From: Limnohabitans kasalickyi
GTDB taxonomy: Bacteria; Pseudomonadota; Gammaproteobacteria; Burkholderiales; Burkholderiaceae_C
Reading direction: 5' to 3'
Assembly: GCA_965234325.1 (NCBI GenBank)
Contig: OZ248416.1
Span: 186,001-250,000 of the forward strand
Length of the DNA: 64,000 nucleotides
Shown one piece after another: positions 41,702 to 50,816 of the stretch (the stretch's first letter is position 1; each line of letters opens with the position of its first letter). The position numbers and the translations under genes are program-made. Below the pieces are notes generated by a model that saw only the letters and a program-made list of their open reading frames with translations, did no database searches and was not told the origin of the DNA.

Positions 41702-42631
41702 ATGACAAAGACCTTTGCCGCCCAAGTTGAAGCGCTGTGGATTTACCCCATCAAGTCGTGTGCCGGTGTGTCGGTGCAAGCCGCGCAGCTGACTGAAACC
41801 GGTCTGGCGTGGGACCGCAATTGGATGGTGGTCAACACCAAGGGCATGATGGTGACCCAGCGCGATTTGCCCCGCATGGCTTTGATTCAGCCGGTGTTGC
41901 CAGCGGCCTCGTTGGACACGTTGGGTCACAACTCAGCTTGGCTGCTGCGAGCGCCAGGCATGGCTGATTTGGGTTTGACGCTCTTTACACAGCCCGTTCC
42001 TGAATTCGAGCCTGTTTCCGTCCAAGTTTGGCAGGACACCGTGCCTGCCTTTGACCAAGGCCAAGCGGCGGGCGATTGGTTGACCACGTTTTTGGGCTCC
42101 TCAATGGGCCCTTTGCGTTTGGTGCAATTTGACACGCGTCACCGCCGCCTCTCCAGCAAAAAATGGACGCATGATGTGCCCGCCGTGAACCAATTCAGCG
42201 ACGGATTTCCGATTTTGGTCGCCAGCACCGCCTCGTTGGATGAACTCAACACCCGGCTGGCGAAGCAAGGGCAGCCCACAGTCGACATGCGCCGTTTTCG
42301 ACCCAACGTCGTGTTGGGTGACCTGTTGTCAGTCCACCCCATGCAAGCGGTCTCGGCGCACGACGAAGACCGCGTGGGCACCTTGACCTTTGCTACCGAG
42401 GCCGGTGATGTGCATTTGCAGCCCGTCAAACCCTGCCCGCGCTGCCCGATTCCCAACATCGACCCCGACACCGCGCAAAGCACGCACACCGTGGGCGACA
42501 CCTTGCAGGCCTACCGCCAAGATGCGCGCGTCGATGGCGCTGTCACGTTTGGCATGAACGCGATTCCCCTGCGTGGGGTCGGGCGGGTGCTGCAAGTGGG
42601 GCAGGCTGTTCAGGCCGATTGGCAGTTTTAG
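41702..42631 (+). CDS. MOSC domain protein (YcbX-like)
   Basis: 309 residues from the ATG at 41702. N-terminal MOSC beta-barrel (VEALWIYPIKSCAGVSVQ, WDRNWMVV). The C-terminal MOSC domain has the conserved Cys in VKPCPRCPIPNID, which in relatives binds molybdenum cofactor sulfur. Relatives (YcbX, YiiM, mARC) reduce N-hydroxylated compounds using molybdenum cofactor. No electron-transfer domain is attached here, so a partner reductase would be required. Confidence 0.88.
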   Translation: MTKTFAAQVEALWIYPIKSCAGVSVQAAQLTETGLAWDRNWMVVNTKGMMVTQRDLPRMALIQPVLPAASLDTLGHNSAWLLRAPGMADLGLTLFTQPVPEFEPVSVQVWQDTVPAFDQGQAAGDWLTTFLGSSMGPLRLVQFDTRHRRLSSKKWTHDVPAVNQFSDGFPILVASTASLDELNTRLAKQGQPTVDMRRFRPNVVLGDLLSVHPMQAVSAHDEDRVGTLTFATEAGDVHLQPVKPCPRCPIPNIDPDTAQSTHTVGDTLQAYRQDARVDGAVTFGMNAIPLRGVGRVLQVGQAVQADWQF

Positions 42632-42706
42632 CCCCTAGCTACAATAGGTCCATCCCCCTGAATCACCATTAACCCCGCGCAATGCTTGTGCGGTAGAGGA
42701 ATCTCC

Positions 42707-43798
42707 ATGAGTTTGAAATGCGGCATCGTGGGTTTGCCCAACGTTGGCAAATCCACCCTGTTCAACGCCCTGACCAAAGCGGGCATTGCTGCGGAAAATT
42801 ACCCCTTTTGCACGATTGAGCCCAACACCGGCGTGGTCGAGGTGCCTGACCCACGTCTGCAGCAGTTGGCTGAAATCATCACGCCCGAGCGCATCGTCCC
42901 TGCTATTGTGGAGTTTGTGGACATCGCTGGCCTCGTGGCTGGCGCGAGCACAGGTGAAGGCTTGGGCAACAAGTTTTTGGCCCACATCCGCGAAACCGAC
43001 GCCATCGTCAACGTGGTGCGCTGCTTTGAAGACGATAACGTGATTCACGTCGCCAACAAAGTCGACCCCATTGCTGACATCGAAGTGATTCAGACCGAGC
43101 TCTGTTTGGCCGACTTGGCTGCCGTGGAAAAAGCCATTCACCGCGTGAGCAAAATTGCCCGCTCTGGCGACAAAGAAGCCGTCAAGCAAATGGCGATTCT
43201 TGAAAAGTGCCAAACTGCGCTGAACGACACCAAGCCCGTGCGCACCATCGACTTCAGCAAAGAAGAGCTGGTCGAACTCAAGCAGTTCTTCTTCATCACC
43301 GCCAAGCCCGCCATGTTTGTGGCCAACGTGTCGGAAGACGGTTTCGAGAACAACCCGTTCTTGGACCGCCTCAAAGCCTTTGCCCAAGCGCAAAACGCGC
43401 CCGTGGTGGCCATTTGCGCCAAGATCGAAGCCGAGTTGTCCGAAATGGACGATGCCGATCGCCTGGAGTTCTTGCAGGAGCTTGGCCAAGACGAGCCAGG
43501 CCTGAACCGCTTGATTCGTGCCGCCTACTCGCTTTTGGGTTTGCAAACCTACTTCACCGCTGGCGTGAAAGAAGTACGCGCCTGGACCATCCATGTGGGC
43601 GACACCGGCCCACAAGCTGCGGGCGTTATTCACACTGATTTCGAAAAAGGCTACATCCGTGCCCAAACCATTGCGTTTGACGACTTCATCACCTTCAAAG
43701 GCGAACAAGGTGCGAAAGACGCTGGCAAGATGCGCGCTGAAGGCAAGGACTATGTGGTTAAAGATGGCGATGTGATGAACTTCTTGTTCTCGTCTTAA
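42707..43798 (+). CDS. ychF: redox-regulated ATPase YchF (Obg-related)
   Basis: 363 residues from the ATG at 42707, with AGAGGA upstream. G1 GLPNVGKSTLF, the switch region DIAGLVAGASTGEGLGN, and the C-terminal TGS domain (DFEKGYIRAQTIAF, FKGEQGAKDAGKMRAEGKDY) are diagnostic. It is a ribosome-associated ATPase involved in translation and stress. A strong terminator follows 25 nt after the stop. TACAAT at 42640-42645 is a plausible -10. Confidence 0.96.
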   Translation: MSLKCGIVGLPNVGKSTLFNALTKAGIAAENYPFCTIEPNTGVVEVPDPRLQQLAEIITPERIVPAIVEFVDIAGLVAGASTGEGLGNKFLAHIRETDAIVNVVRCFEDDNVIHVANKVDPIADIEVIQTELCLADLAAVEKAIHRVSKIARSGDKEAVKQMAILEKCQTALNDTKPVRTIDFSKEELVELKQFFFITAKPAMFVANVSEDGFENNPFLDRLKAFAQAQNAPVVAICAKIEAELSEMDDADRLEFLQELGQDEPGLNRLIRAAYSLLGLQTYFTAGVKEVRAWTIHVGDTGPQAAGVIHTDFEKGYIRAQTIAFDDFITFKGEQGAKDAGKMRAEGKDYVVKDGDVMNFLFSS

Positions 43799-43818
43799 GT
43801 CACTGCTTTACAGCAAAC

Positions 43819-43845
43819 AAAAAGCCGCTCAGTGAGCGGCTTTTT
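43819..43845. terminator. bidirectional rho-independent terminator between ychF and hicB
   Basis: GCCGCTCA-G-TGAGCGGC (43824-43840), an 8-bp perfect stem flanked by five A (43819-43823) and five T (43841-43845). It can stop both ychF and the convergent hicAB transcript. Confidence 0.88.
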
Positions 43846-43863
43846 GCTGGGTGTTTGGCTGGT

Positions 43864-44196
43864 TCAGGTCGCCAAGTATTTGTCGAGTGCGGCCACCACC
43901 ACGCGGTTGATCGTTGCATCGTCTTTCATGGCGCGCAAATAGGCTTTTCGGTGCAGCTCGCTGCCTGTGCGCACGTTGAACAAACCGCTGAATGGTTTGT
44001 CGGGTGTTTTCTCTGCGAGCTTGCAGGTTTCTAAATAGTCATCCACCGCGGCGATGAACTCTTTTTTCAACTCGGCCAGTGTGGTGGCTTCGTAAGTCAC
44101 CAAATCGTTGATGCACAGCACCTTGCCGTGCAGCACGTTGTCTTCTACGGATGTGTCGATTGAACCGTTGTACCCCTTGTGGGCAAGCATTTCCAT
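43864..44196 (-). CDS. hicB: HicB-family antitoxin
   Basis: 110 residues. The N-terminal partial RNase-H-like fold (YNGSIDTSVEDNVLHGKVLCINDLVTYEA followed by ELKKEFIAAVDDYLE) and a C-terminal ribbon-helix-helix-type segment (FSGLFNVRTGSELHRKAYLRAM) are typical of long HicB antitoxins, which neutralise HicA and bind the operon promoter. It lies 9 nt after hicA on the same strand. Confidence 0.9.
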   Translation of the reverse strand: MEMLAHKGYNGSIDTSVEDNVLHGKVLCINDLVTYEATTLAELKKEFIAAVDDYLETCKLAEKTPDKPFSGLFNVRTGSELHRKAYLRAMKDDATINRVVVAALDKYLAT

Positions 44197-44205
44197 GATG
44201 ACTCC

Positions 44206-44460
44206 TTAAATCCTGCCGCTCATTTGCAGCTGTTCCACCACTTGTCTGATCACGTAGGTTTTTACCTCCGGTTGTGGGTGCGGCTCGTGCAAGCTGATGA
44301 TCTCTTTGGTCTGTAAGTGCACAAACTTTCGCCTCGATCCCTTGTTGCTCAACATCTCGTAGCCGAAGTGTTTCAGAACGGCTTTGAGTTCGTCCCACTT
44401 CACGTCTGATGGTGTGGGCTTGGCTTTGAGCTTGAGAATCAGTTTTTCGTGTCGTGACAT
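44206..44460 (-). CDS. hicA: HicA-family toxin (mRNA interferase)
   Basis: 84 residues, double-stranded RNA-binding-like fold. In the common HicA family the catalytic His sits in G-S-H; here the motif is KGSRRKFVH, with Arg in that position and a His three residues later, plus HEPHPQPEVKTYVIRQV downstream. This matches the GSR-type HicA subgroup. It precedes its antitoxin, the usual HicAB order. Catalysis in this subgroup is not settled by sequence. Confidence 0.85.
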   Translation of the reverse strand: MSRHEKLILKLKAKPTPSDVKWDELKAVLKHFGYEMLSNKGSRRKFVHLQTKEIISLHEPHPQPEVKTYVIRQVVEQLQMSGRI

Positions 44461-44481
44461 GAATCTTAGTCTGAAATGTTG

Positions 44482-44510
44482 ATTTTGTAACTCTTTTATA
44501 GTTACAAAAT
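44482..44510. promoter_or_regulatory. hicAB operator-like inverted repeat
   Basis: ATTTTGTAACT (44482-44492) and AGTTACAAAAT (44500-44510) are exact reverse complements around a 7-base spacer. The pair begins 22 bases upstream of the hicA ATG. HicB ribbon-helix-helix antitoxins repress at such palindromes. Confidence 0.75.
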
Positions 44511-44692
44511 AGATGGATGATGGTGTCTTGCATTTATGCTAGATCTCTGGATTTATGTTTTTGTGTTCCCGAGTAACTTAAAACAAGAGCAGTACATGCA
44601 ATGGGCATCTGACGCCAACAATTACCCTAGCCGAGAGAAGTTGCATTTCAGCAGCTAATATCATTGATTACTTAAAAATTGCGGAGCCAGAC

Positions 44693-45847
44693 ATGCCAGG
44701 ACTTTTGAACAACATTGACCCAGACGGATTGCTGGAGTTTTCCGTGGTCTACACCGACCGCGCGCTGAACCACATGTCCACACGCTTTCAAGGCGTGATG
44801 AAGGACATTTCGAGCATCCTCAAAGAGGTCTATGCGGCCAAGTCGGCGGTGTTGGTGCCGGGCAGCGGCACCTTCGGTATGGAGTCGGTGGCGCGTCAGT
44901 TCGCCACGGGCAAGAAAGTTTTGGTCATCCGCAATGGCTGGTTCAGCTACCGTTGGACGCAGATCTTTGACATGGGGCACATCCCCTCCGAATCGGTGGT
45001 CATGAAGGCCCGGCGCATTGAGGATGGAGCGCAAGCCGCTTGGGCACCGTGTCCTGTGGACGAAGTGGTGGCAGCCATCTTGGCTGAGAAGCCAGCTGTG
45101 GTGTTTGCCCCGCACGTTGAAACATCGGCTGGCATGATCTTGCCTGACGATTACCTGCGCCAAGTGTCTGACGCGGTTCACAAAGTCGGTGGCCTGTTTG
45201 TGCTCGATTGCATCGCATCGGGCGCCATGTGGGTCAACATGGAAAAGACCGGCGTGGACGTGCTGATCAGCGCGCCTCAAAAAGGCTGGAGCGGCTCGCC
45301 GTGCTGCGCCATGGTCATGTTGAGCGAGCGTGCGCGCGTGGCCATTGATCAGACCGCCAGCACCAGCTTTGCTGCCGATTTGAAGAAGTGGATGCAAATC
45401 ATGGAGAGCTACGAAAACGGCACCCATTCGTACCACACCACCTTGCCCACTGACGCCTTGGCGCGTCTGCGTGAAGTGATGCAAGAAACCCGCGCTTACG
45501 GGTTTGAAAAAGTGCGTGCGGAGCAAATCGAGTTGGGTGTGCAAGTGCGCACGTTGCTCGAAAGCCGTGGCATCCGCAGCGTAGCCGCAGAAGGCTTCAA
45601 AGCACCGGGTGTGGTGGTGAGCTACACCACCGACACAGGCATGCACAACAGCAAAAAGTTTTTGGCCTTGGGCTTGCAAACGGCTGCGGGCGTGCCCTTG
45701 CAGTGCGACGAGCCTGCAGATTTCATGACCTTCCGCATTGGTTTGTTTGGCTTGGAAAAGCTGCACAACGTGGACCGTACCGTCAGCCATTTGGCACAGG
45801 CCTTGGATCACATGGCGGTTGAGGCTGAAGTGGCTGTGGCTGCTTAA
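44693..45847 (+). CDS. class V aminotransferase (alanine/serine-glyoxylate type)
   Basis: 384 residues. PLP lysine is in ISAPQKGWSGSPCCAMVML; GSGTFGMESVARQF binds phosphate; the pyruvate/glyoxylate-binding Arg is in FRIGLFGLEKL near the end. This is the AGXT/serine-pyruvate branch, which moves amino groups from alanine or serine to glyoxylate or similar. It stands alone: hicAB is divergent upstream and the yqaA-like gene is convergent. GGAGCC lies upstream of the ATG. The exact substrates are uncertain. Confidence 0.88.
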   Translation: MPGLLNNIDPDGLLEFSVVYTDRALNHMSTRFQGVMKDISSILKEVYAAKSAVLVPGSGTFGMESVARQFATGKKVLVIRNGWFSYRWTQIFDMGHIPSESVVMKARRIEDGAQAAWAPCPVDEVVAAILAEKPAVVFAPHVETSAGMILPDDYLRQVSDAVHKVGGLFVLDCIASGAMWVNMEKTGVDVLISAPQKGWSGSPCCAMVMLSERARVAIDQTASTSFAADLKKWMQIMESYENGTHSYHTTLPTDALARLREVMQETRAYGFEKVRAEQIELGVQVRTLLESRGIRSVAAEGFKAPGVVVSYTTDTGMHNSKKFLALGLQTAAGVPLQCDEPADFMTFRIGLFGLEKLHNVDRTVSHLAQALDHMAVEAEVAVAA

Positions 45848-45853
45848 TCTGCG

Positions 45854-45874
45854 ATTGGGGTAGTCAACCCCAAT
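45854..45874. terminator. hairpin between convergent aminotransferase and YqaA-type genes
   Basis: ATTGGGGT (45854-45861) pairs with ACCCCAAT (45867-45874) across AGTCA. It overlaps the stop of the minus-strand gene. There is no T run on either side, so it could only act with Rho or as an RNA-end stabiliser. Confidence 0.35.
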
Positions 45875-46352
45875 GCTGCGGAAACACCCAAAGCAACCCA
45901 CCCGTCATCACCAAATACCGCGCAAATTTACCCACCACCATATAGGCCACGCAAGGCCAAAAGGGTAGGCGGAGCCAGCCAGCGACTGCGCACAGGGGGT
46001 CGCCCACACCGGGTAGCCAGCTGAGCAAACAGGCTTTGGGGCCAAGGGTTTGCAGCCAGCGCAAGGCACGTGCGTTGTGTCCGGTGGTGCCTTGATGACC
46101 CAGCTTGTTGCGCACGCGCTGTGCGCCATAGCCCATCCACCAGCTGATCGCACCGCCGATGGTGTTGCCAACAGTAGCGACAAAAATGGCGGGCCAAAAC
46201 AGTTCGGGGTTGAGTTTGACCAAGCCAAACACCACCGGCTCTGAGCCCATAGGTAACAGGGTGGCCGATATCAACGACACCACAAACACCGTGCTCAAAC
46301 CGAATTCAGGCAGAGCCAAGGCGGCCAGTACAGATTGCATCCAGATTTCCAT
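45864..46352 (-). CDS. YqaA/DedA-type membrane protein (SNARE-associated family)
   Basis: 162 residues from the ATG at 46352. It shows TLLPMGSEPVVFGLV, FVATVGNTIGGAISWWMGYGA and SWLPGVGDPLCAVAGWLRL, the small DedA-related YqaA pattern with re-entrant loops. Relatives are lipid-scramblase or transporter-like proteins of the inner membrane; the substrate is unknown. It is divergent from dusB. Confidence 0.82.
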   Translation of the reverse strand: MEIWMQSVLAALALPEFGLSTVFVVSLISATLLPMGSEPVVFGLVKLNPELFWPAIFVATVGNTIGGAISWWMGYGAQRVRNKLGHQGTTGHNARALRWLQTLGPKACLLSWLPGVGDPLCAVAGWLRLPFWPCVAYMVVGKFARYLVMTGGLLWVFPQHWG

Positions 46353-46428
46353 GGGCGCAGTGTAGTGCTGAAATTTTGGGCAGCTACAATGGCGCCTCCT
46401 TTTTAAGCACATCTGACTTCTTCCCCCC

Positions 46429-47463
46429 ATGCAAATCGGCCCCTACACATTGGCAAACAACCTGTTTGTCGCGCCGATGGCTGGCGTGACGGACCGGCCG
46501 TTTCGCATGCTGTGCAAGCAGTTGGGGGCAGGTTATGCGGTGAGTGAGATGGTCACGTCGCGCAAAGACTTGTGGAAGTCGCTTAAGACCTCGCGTCGCG
46601 CTGATCACACAGGCGAGAGCGGCCCCATCGCTGTGCAAATTGCTGGCACCGATGCCGCCATGATGGCCGAGGCCGCGGTGTACAACATTGAGCGCGGGGC
46701 GCAAATCATCGACATCAACATGGGTTGTCCCGCCAAGAAGGTGTGCAACAAATGGGCGGGTTCGGCCTTGATGCAAGACGAGCCGCTGGCCATGTCCATC
46801 GTGCAAGCCGTAGTCGATGCGGCCCAGCCACACGGCGTGCCCGTCACGTTAAAGATGCGCACCGGTTGGTGCAATGAACACAAAAATGCGGTGGCTTTGG
46901 CCCGCGCCGCAGAAGCTGTTGGCGTACAAATGATCACCGTGCATGGCCGCACCCGCGAGCAAGGCTACAAAGGCTTTGCCGAGTACGAGACCATCGCCGC
47001 CGTCAAGCAAGCGGTGAAAGTGCCGGTGGTGGCCAACGGCGACATTGATTCGCCTGAAAAAGCGCAAGAAGTTTTAAAACTCACCGGCGCTGACGCTGTG
47101 ATGATTGGCCGCGCTGCTCAAGGTCGTCCATGGATTTTTAGAGAAATTGCCCACTATTTGTCGACAGGCGAGCACTTGGCACAGCCCTTGGTCGCTGAAG
47201 TGCGTCGCTTGTTGCTGGACCATTTGGACGAGCATTACGCGCTGTACGGCGAGCTCACCGGTGTGCGCAGTGCCCGTAAGCACATTGCTTGGTATGTGCA
47301 GAGCTTGCCCGAGGGTGAAGCGTTTCGCCAACACATGAACACCCTAGAAGATAGCGCCGCACAACACCGCGCTGTCGCTGCTTTTTTTGATGACTTGGCC
47401 CAGCGACACGAGCGCTTGCCTGACCCCGTTTTATCTCTCGACTCTTTGGCTTTGCATGAGTAA
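46429..47463 (+). CDS. dusB: tRNA-dihydrouridine synthase B
   Basis: 344 residues. FMN site APMAGVTDRPFRML; MGCPAKKVCNKWAGSALM carries the catalytic Cys; MIGRAAQGRPWIF is the phosphate site. DusB reduces U17 in tRNA with NADPH. The gene overlaps fis by 8 nt, the classic dusB-fis operon, in which dusB carries the growth-phase promoter for fis. TACAAT at 46385-46390 is a possible -10. Confidence 0.95.
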   Translation: MQIGPYTLANNLFVAPMAGVTDRPFRMLCKQLGAGYAVSEMVTSRKDLWKSLKTSRRADHTGESGPIAVQIAGTDAAMMAEAAVYNIERGAQIIDINMGCPAKKVCNKWAGSALMQDEPLAMSIVQAVVDAAQPHGVPVTLKMRTGWCNEHKNAVALARAAEAVGVQMITVHGRTREQGYKGFAEYETIAAVKQAVKVPVVANGDIDSPEKAQEVLKLTGADAVMIGRAAQGRPWIFREIAHYLSTGEHLAQPLVAEVRRLLLDHLDEHYALYGELTGVRSARKHIAWYVQSLPEGEAFRQHMNTLEDSAAQHRAVAAFFDDLAQRHERLPDPVLSLDSLALHE

Positions 47464-47692
47464 CAAACACATTGACGAGGTGGTGCGCGCCAGCCTCGAG
47501 ACCTATTTCCGCGACCTCAACGGCACCGAGCCCGACAACATGCACGACATGTTGGTGCGCCTGGTTGAAAAACCGTTGCTCGAAATCGTGATGCAGAAAG
47601 CCGACAACAACCAATCCCGCGCGGCCGAATGGCTGGGGCTGAATCGCAACACCTTGCGCAAAAAACTTCTCGATCACAAACTTCTCAAATAA
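47456..47692 (+). CDS. fis: DNA-binding protein Fis
   Basis: 78 residues from the ATG at 47456, the short Fis form of betaproteobacteria. The C-terminal helix-turn-helix NNQSRAAEWLGLNRNTLRKKL is a perfect Fis/NtrC-type domain. The E. coli N-terminal beta-hairpin that activates Hin invertase is reduced. It is a nucleoid-associated growth-phase regulator, coupled by 8-nt overlap to dusB and followed by purH after 20 nt. Confidence 0.94.
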   Translation: MSNKHIDEVVRASLETYFRDLNGTEPDNMHDMLVRLVEKPLLEIVMQKADNNQSRAAEWLGLNRNTLRKKLLDHKLLK

Positions 47693-47712
47693 GCCTCTAA
47701 GCAAAGAAAAGC

Positions 47713-49326
47713 ATGAAAGCACTCATTTCCGTCTCTGACAAAACCGGCATCGTCGAACTCGCGCGTGATCTGCACGCCTTGGGCGTGGGCCTGATCTCCA
47801 CCGGCGGCACCGCCAAGCTCTTGGCCGAACAAGGCTTGCCCGTGACCGAGGTGGCCGAAGTCACAGGCTTCCCGGAAATGCTAGATGGCCGTGTGAAAAC
47901 ACTGCACCCCAAAGTGCACGGCGGCTTGCTGGCGCGTCGCGACACGCCCGAGCACATGGCGGCTTTACAGGCGCATGGCATCGATACGATTGATTTGTTG
48001 ATTGTGAATTTGTATCCGTTTGAAGCCACCGTGGCCAAGCCCGGTTGCACGCTGGCCGACGCGATCGAGAACATCGACATCGGTGGTCCCGCCATGGTGC
48101 GCAGCGCCGCCAAGAACTGGAAAGACGTGGGTATCGTCACCGACGCTAGCCAATACGCAGACGTGATGGCCGAACTCAAGTCCAGCGGCAAGCTGAGCGA
48201 CAAACTGCGCTTTGCTTTGTCTGTGGCCGCGTTCAACCGCATCAGCCAATACGACGGCGCGATCAGCAACTACCTCTCCAGCGTGAACTTTGAAGCCGAG
48301 AAGCTGAGCGAAGACTACGTGCCCGAGCGCGCCCAGTTCAGTGGTCAGTTCAACGAGCAATACGTCAAAGTGCAAGACCTGCGCTATGGCGAAAACAGCC
48401 ACCAGCAAGCCGCTTGGTACCGCGACTTGGCACCAGCCGCTGGTTCGCTGGCCACCGGCATTCAGCTGCAAGGCAAAGAACTCAGCTACAACAACATCGC
48501 CGATGCCGATGCAGCTTGGGAATGTGTAAAGAGCTTTGACACGGGAGCCAACGGCGACCTTTCACAGTCTGCAGCTTGTGTGATTGTTAAACACGCCAAC
48601 CCCTGCGGCGTGGCCGTGGGTGCGAACCCGCTCGAGGCGTACAGCAAAGCCTTCCAAACCGACCCCACCAGCGCGTTTGGCGGCATCATCGCCTTCAACC
48701 GCCCCGTGGACAAAGCCGCTGCCGAGGCGGTAAGCAAGCAGTTTGTGGAAGTGCTGATGGCTCCTGATTTCAGCGCCGAAGCGCTGGACGTGTTCAAGAG
48801 CAAAGTGAACGTGCGCTTGATGAAAATCGCCTTGCCCGCCAACTATGGTGACGTCCGCAACGCTTTGGAAACCAAGCGCGTGGGCTCAGGCCTGTTGCTG
48901 CAAAGCGCCGACAACCACGAGCTGGCTTTGGCCGATCTGAAAATTGTCACCGTCAAACAACCCACACCTGAAGAACTGCAAGATTTGCTGTTCGCCTGGA
49001 AAGTGGCCAAGTTCGTCAAGTCCAACGCCATCGTGTTCTGCAAAAACGGCATGACCATGGGCGTGGGCGCAGGCCAAATGAGCCGCCTCGATTCAGCACG
49101 CATCGCCAGCATCAAGGCCGAAGCCGCCAAGCTCAGCCTTCAACACACTGTTGTCGCCAGCGACGCCTTCTTCCCCTTCCGCGACGGCCTCGACGTGGTC
49201 GTAGAAGCAGGCGCCACTTGTGTGGTTCAGCCGGGTGGTTCCATGCGCGACCAAGAAGTCATCGACGCCGCCAACGAGCGTGGCGTGGCCATGGTGTTCA
49301 CCGGCGTGCGGCACTTCCGTCATTGA
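47713..49326 (+). CDS. purH: bifunctional AICAR formyltransferase / IMP cyclohydrolase
   Basis: 537 residues. N-terminal MGS/IMP cyclohydrolase domain (ISVSDKTGIVELARDLHALGVGLISTGGTAKLL, GRVKTLHPKVHGG) and C-terminal formyltransferase domain (LRYGENSHQQAAWY, AACVIVKHANPCGVA). It catalyses the last two steps of purine synthesis. It is probably read from the dusB-fis promoter, giving growth-phase control. Confidence 0.96.
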   Translation: MKALISVSDKTGIVELARDLHALGVGLISTGGTAKLLAEQGLPVTEVAEVTGFPEMLDGRVKTLHPKVHGGLLARRDTPEHMAALQAHGIDTIDLLIVNLYPFEATVAKPGCTLADAIENIDIGGPAMVRSAAKNWKDVGIVTDASQYADVMAELKSSGKLSDKLRFALSVAAFNRISQYDGAISNYLSSVNFEAEKLSEDYVPERAQFSGQFNEQYVKVQDLRYGENSHQQAAWYRDLAPAAGSLATGIQLQGKELSYNNIADADAAWECVKSFDTGANGDLSQSAACVIVKHANPCGVAVGANPLEAYSKAFQTDPTSAFGGIIAFNRPVDKAAAEAVSKQFVEVLMAPDFSAEALDVFKSKVNVRLMKIALPANYGDVRNALETKRVGSGLLLQSADNHELALADLKIVTVKQPTPEELQDLLFAWKVAKFVKSNAIVFCKNGMTMGVGAGQMSRLDSARIASIKAEAAKLSLQHTVVASDAFFPFRDGLDVVVEAGATCVVQPGGSMRDQEVIDAANERGVAMVFTGVRHFRH

Positions 49327-49395
49327 TCGCCCACATTGAACATTGACCACACCCATGCGCCGAGTGATGCGGCGCAGTCCGCACCCGTCAACTCA

Positions 49396-50697
49396 ATGAC
49401 TGCTGAGCTGACCCAAGAGCCAGCGACCCTTAGCTTTGCCCAGCTCGGCCTCAACGCCGAGCTGCAAAGTTCAGCGGCTCAAGCAGGATTTACAACGCCC
49501 ACACCTGTGCAGGTCGAAGCCATTGGCCCCGTCCTCACTGGCCGCGATGTATTGGCCACTGCGCAAACCGGCTCTGGCAAAACGGCAGCCTATGTGCTCC
49601 CCGTGTTGCAACTGCTCATGGCCACAGCCGCCTCGCGTGACGAAGCGCCCAAGAAACGCACCACCCAAGTGCTGGTGCTCGTGCCCACACGCGAACTCGC
49701 CACACAGGTGAGCGATGTGCTGCGCGACTTGGCACGGCCTCTCACGCAATCCATCAAAGTAGGTACTTTGTTTGGCGGCGTGTCGATCAATCCACAAATG
49801 ATGAGCCTGCGCAGCGGCGCAGATGTGGTGGTCGCCACGCCTGGCCGCTTGCTCGACCTTGTGGACCACAACGCGCTGAACTTGGGCCAAGTGCAGCACC
49901 TGGTGCTCGACGAAGCCGACCGTTTGCTCGACCTGGGTTTTGCCGAAGAGCTGCAACGCATCTTGGCGCTGCTGCCTGCCAAGCGGCAAAACCTGTTGTT
50001 CAGCGCCACCTTTGAGCCCGCAGTGCAGACCTTGGCCGAGGCGCTGCTGAGCAATCCCGAGCGCATCGCCATTGCCCATACCGAAGCGCATGCGCCTGAC
50101 ATTGCGCAACGTGCCATTCAGGTGGATGAAAAAAGTCGTATCGCCTTGCTGCGCCACCTCATCAAAACCCACGCATGGAAACGCGTGTTGGTGTTTGTTG
50201 CCACACGTTACGCGTGTGAGCATGTGGCCAACAAGCTTTACAAAGCGGGCGTGTTTGCCACGGCGTTTCATGGCGAGATGAGCCAAGGCGCACGCCAAGA
50301 CGTGTTGGCCGAGTTCAAAGAAGAGCGCTGGGAAGTGGTGGTCACCACCGACCTCGCAGCACGCGGGATCGACATTGCGCAGCTTCCTGTGGTGGTCAAC
50401 TACGACCTGCCGCGCTCAGCCACCGATTACACCCATCGCATTGGTCGCACAGGCCGTGCCGGTGAGCACGGTGAAGCGGTCAGTTTTGTGATGGCCGCCA
50501 CGCTGGCGCATTGGCAACTGATTCAAAAGCGTGCCCAAGTGCAGCTGCCTGTCGAAGTGCTAGAAGGCTTCGAGCCCACCGAAGTGCAACCTCCTGTGTC
50601 TGCGTTGAACGACGGCACAGGTGGTATCAAAGGCAAGCGCCCGAGCAAGAAAGACAAACTCAGGGCTGCCGCGGCGGCTTCGCCAACGCAAACATAA
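49396..50697 (+). CDS. rhlE: DEAD-box RNA helicase RhlE
   Basis: 433 residues from the ATG at 49396; an in-frame TTG at 49336 would add 20 residues, and neither start has a clear ribosome site. Q-motif FAQLGLNAELQSS, Walker A AQTGSGKTAAY, the DEAD box LDEADRLLDLGF, SAT in FSATFEPAVQ, and HRIGRTGRAGEHG are all present. The basic C-terminal tail (GKRPSKKDKLRAAAAAS) is typical of RhlE. It remodels RNA in ribosome assembly and decay. Confidence 0.92.
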   Translation: MTAELTQEPATLSFAQLGLNAELQSSAAQAGFTTPTPVQVEAIGPVLTGRDVLATAQTGSGKTAAYVLPVLQLLMATAASRDEAPKKRTTQVLVLVPTRELATQVSDVLRDLARPLTQSIKVGTLFGGVSINPQMMSLRSGADVVVATPGRLLDLVDHNALNLGQVQHLVLDEADRLLDLGFAEELQRILALLPAKRQNLLFSATFEPAVQTLAEALLSNPERIAIAHTEAHAPDIAQRAIQVDEKSRIALLRHLIKTHAWKRVLVFVATRYACEHVANKLYKAGVFATAFHGEMSQGARQDVLAEFKEERWEVVVTTDLAARGIDIAQLPVVVNYDLPRSATDYTHRIGRTGRAGEHGEAVSFVMAATLAHWQLIQKRAQVQLPVEVLEGFEPTEVQPPVSALNDGTGGIKGKRPSKKDKLRAAAAASPTQT

Positions 50698-50738
50698 CGT
50701 TTGTCGGCGGGTGATTCGCCACGCAACCCCACCAAGCA

Positions 50739-50768
50739 AAACGCCACCTTCAAGGTGGCGTTTGTATT
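50739..50768 (+). terminator. terminator-like hairpin after rhlE
   Basis: AAACGCCACCTT and AAGGTGGCGTTT are exact complements around a single C (50740-50764), giving a stem of about 9 bp with loop CTTCAAG once sterics are allowed. It ends in TTTG, a short T tract. It lies 42 bases after the rhlE stop. Confidence 0.6.
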
Positions 50769-50816
50769 GGGCGATCATCACGTCATTGGCCTAGCTGAGG
50801 CCACACGGTTGGGCGA

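Noticed and set aside
42635..43708. 357-residue antisense frame over ychF
   Set aside because: Mirror frame of a conserved gene, no start signal and no recognisable domain.
44672..45901. 409-residue antisense frame over the aminotransferase
   Set aside because: Shadow of the sense gene; repeated His/Gln text without motifs.
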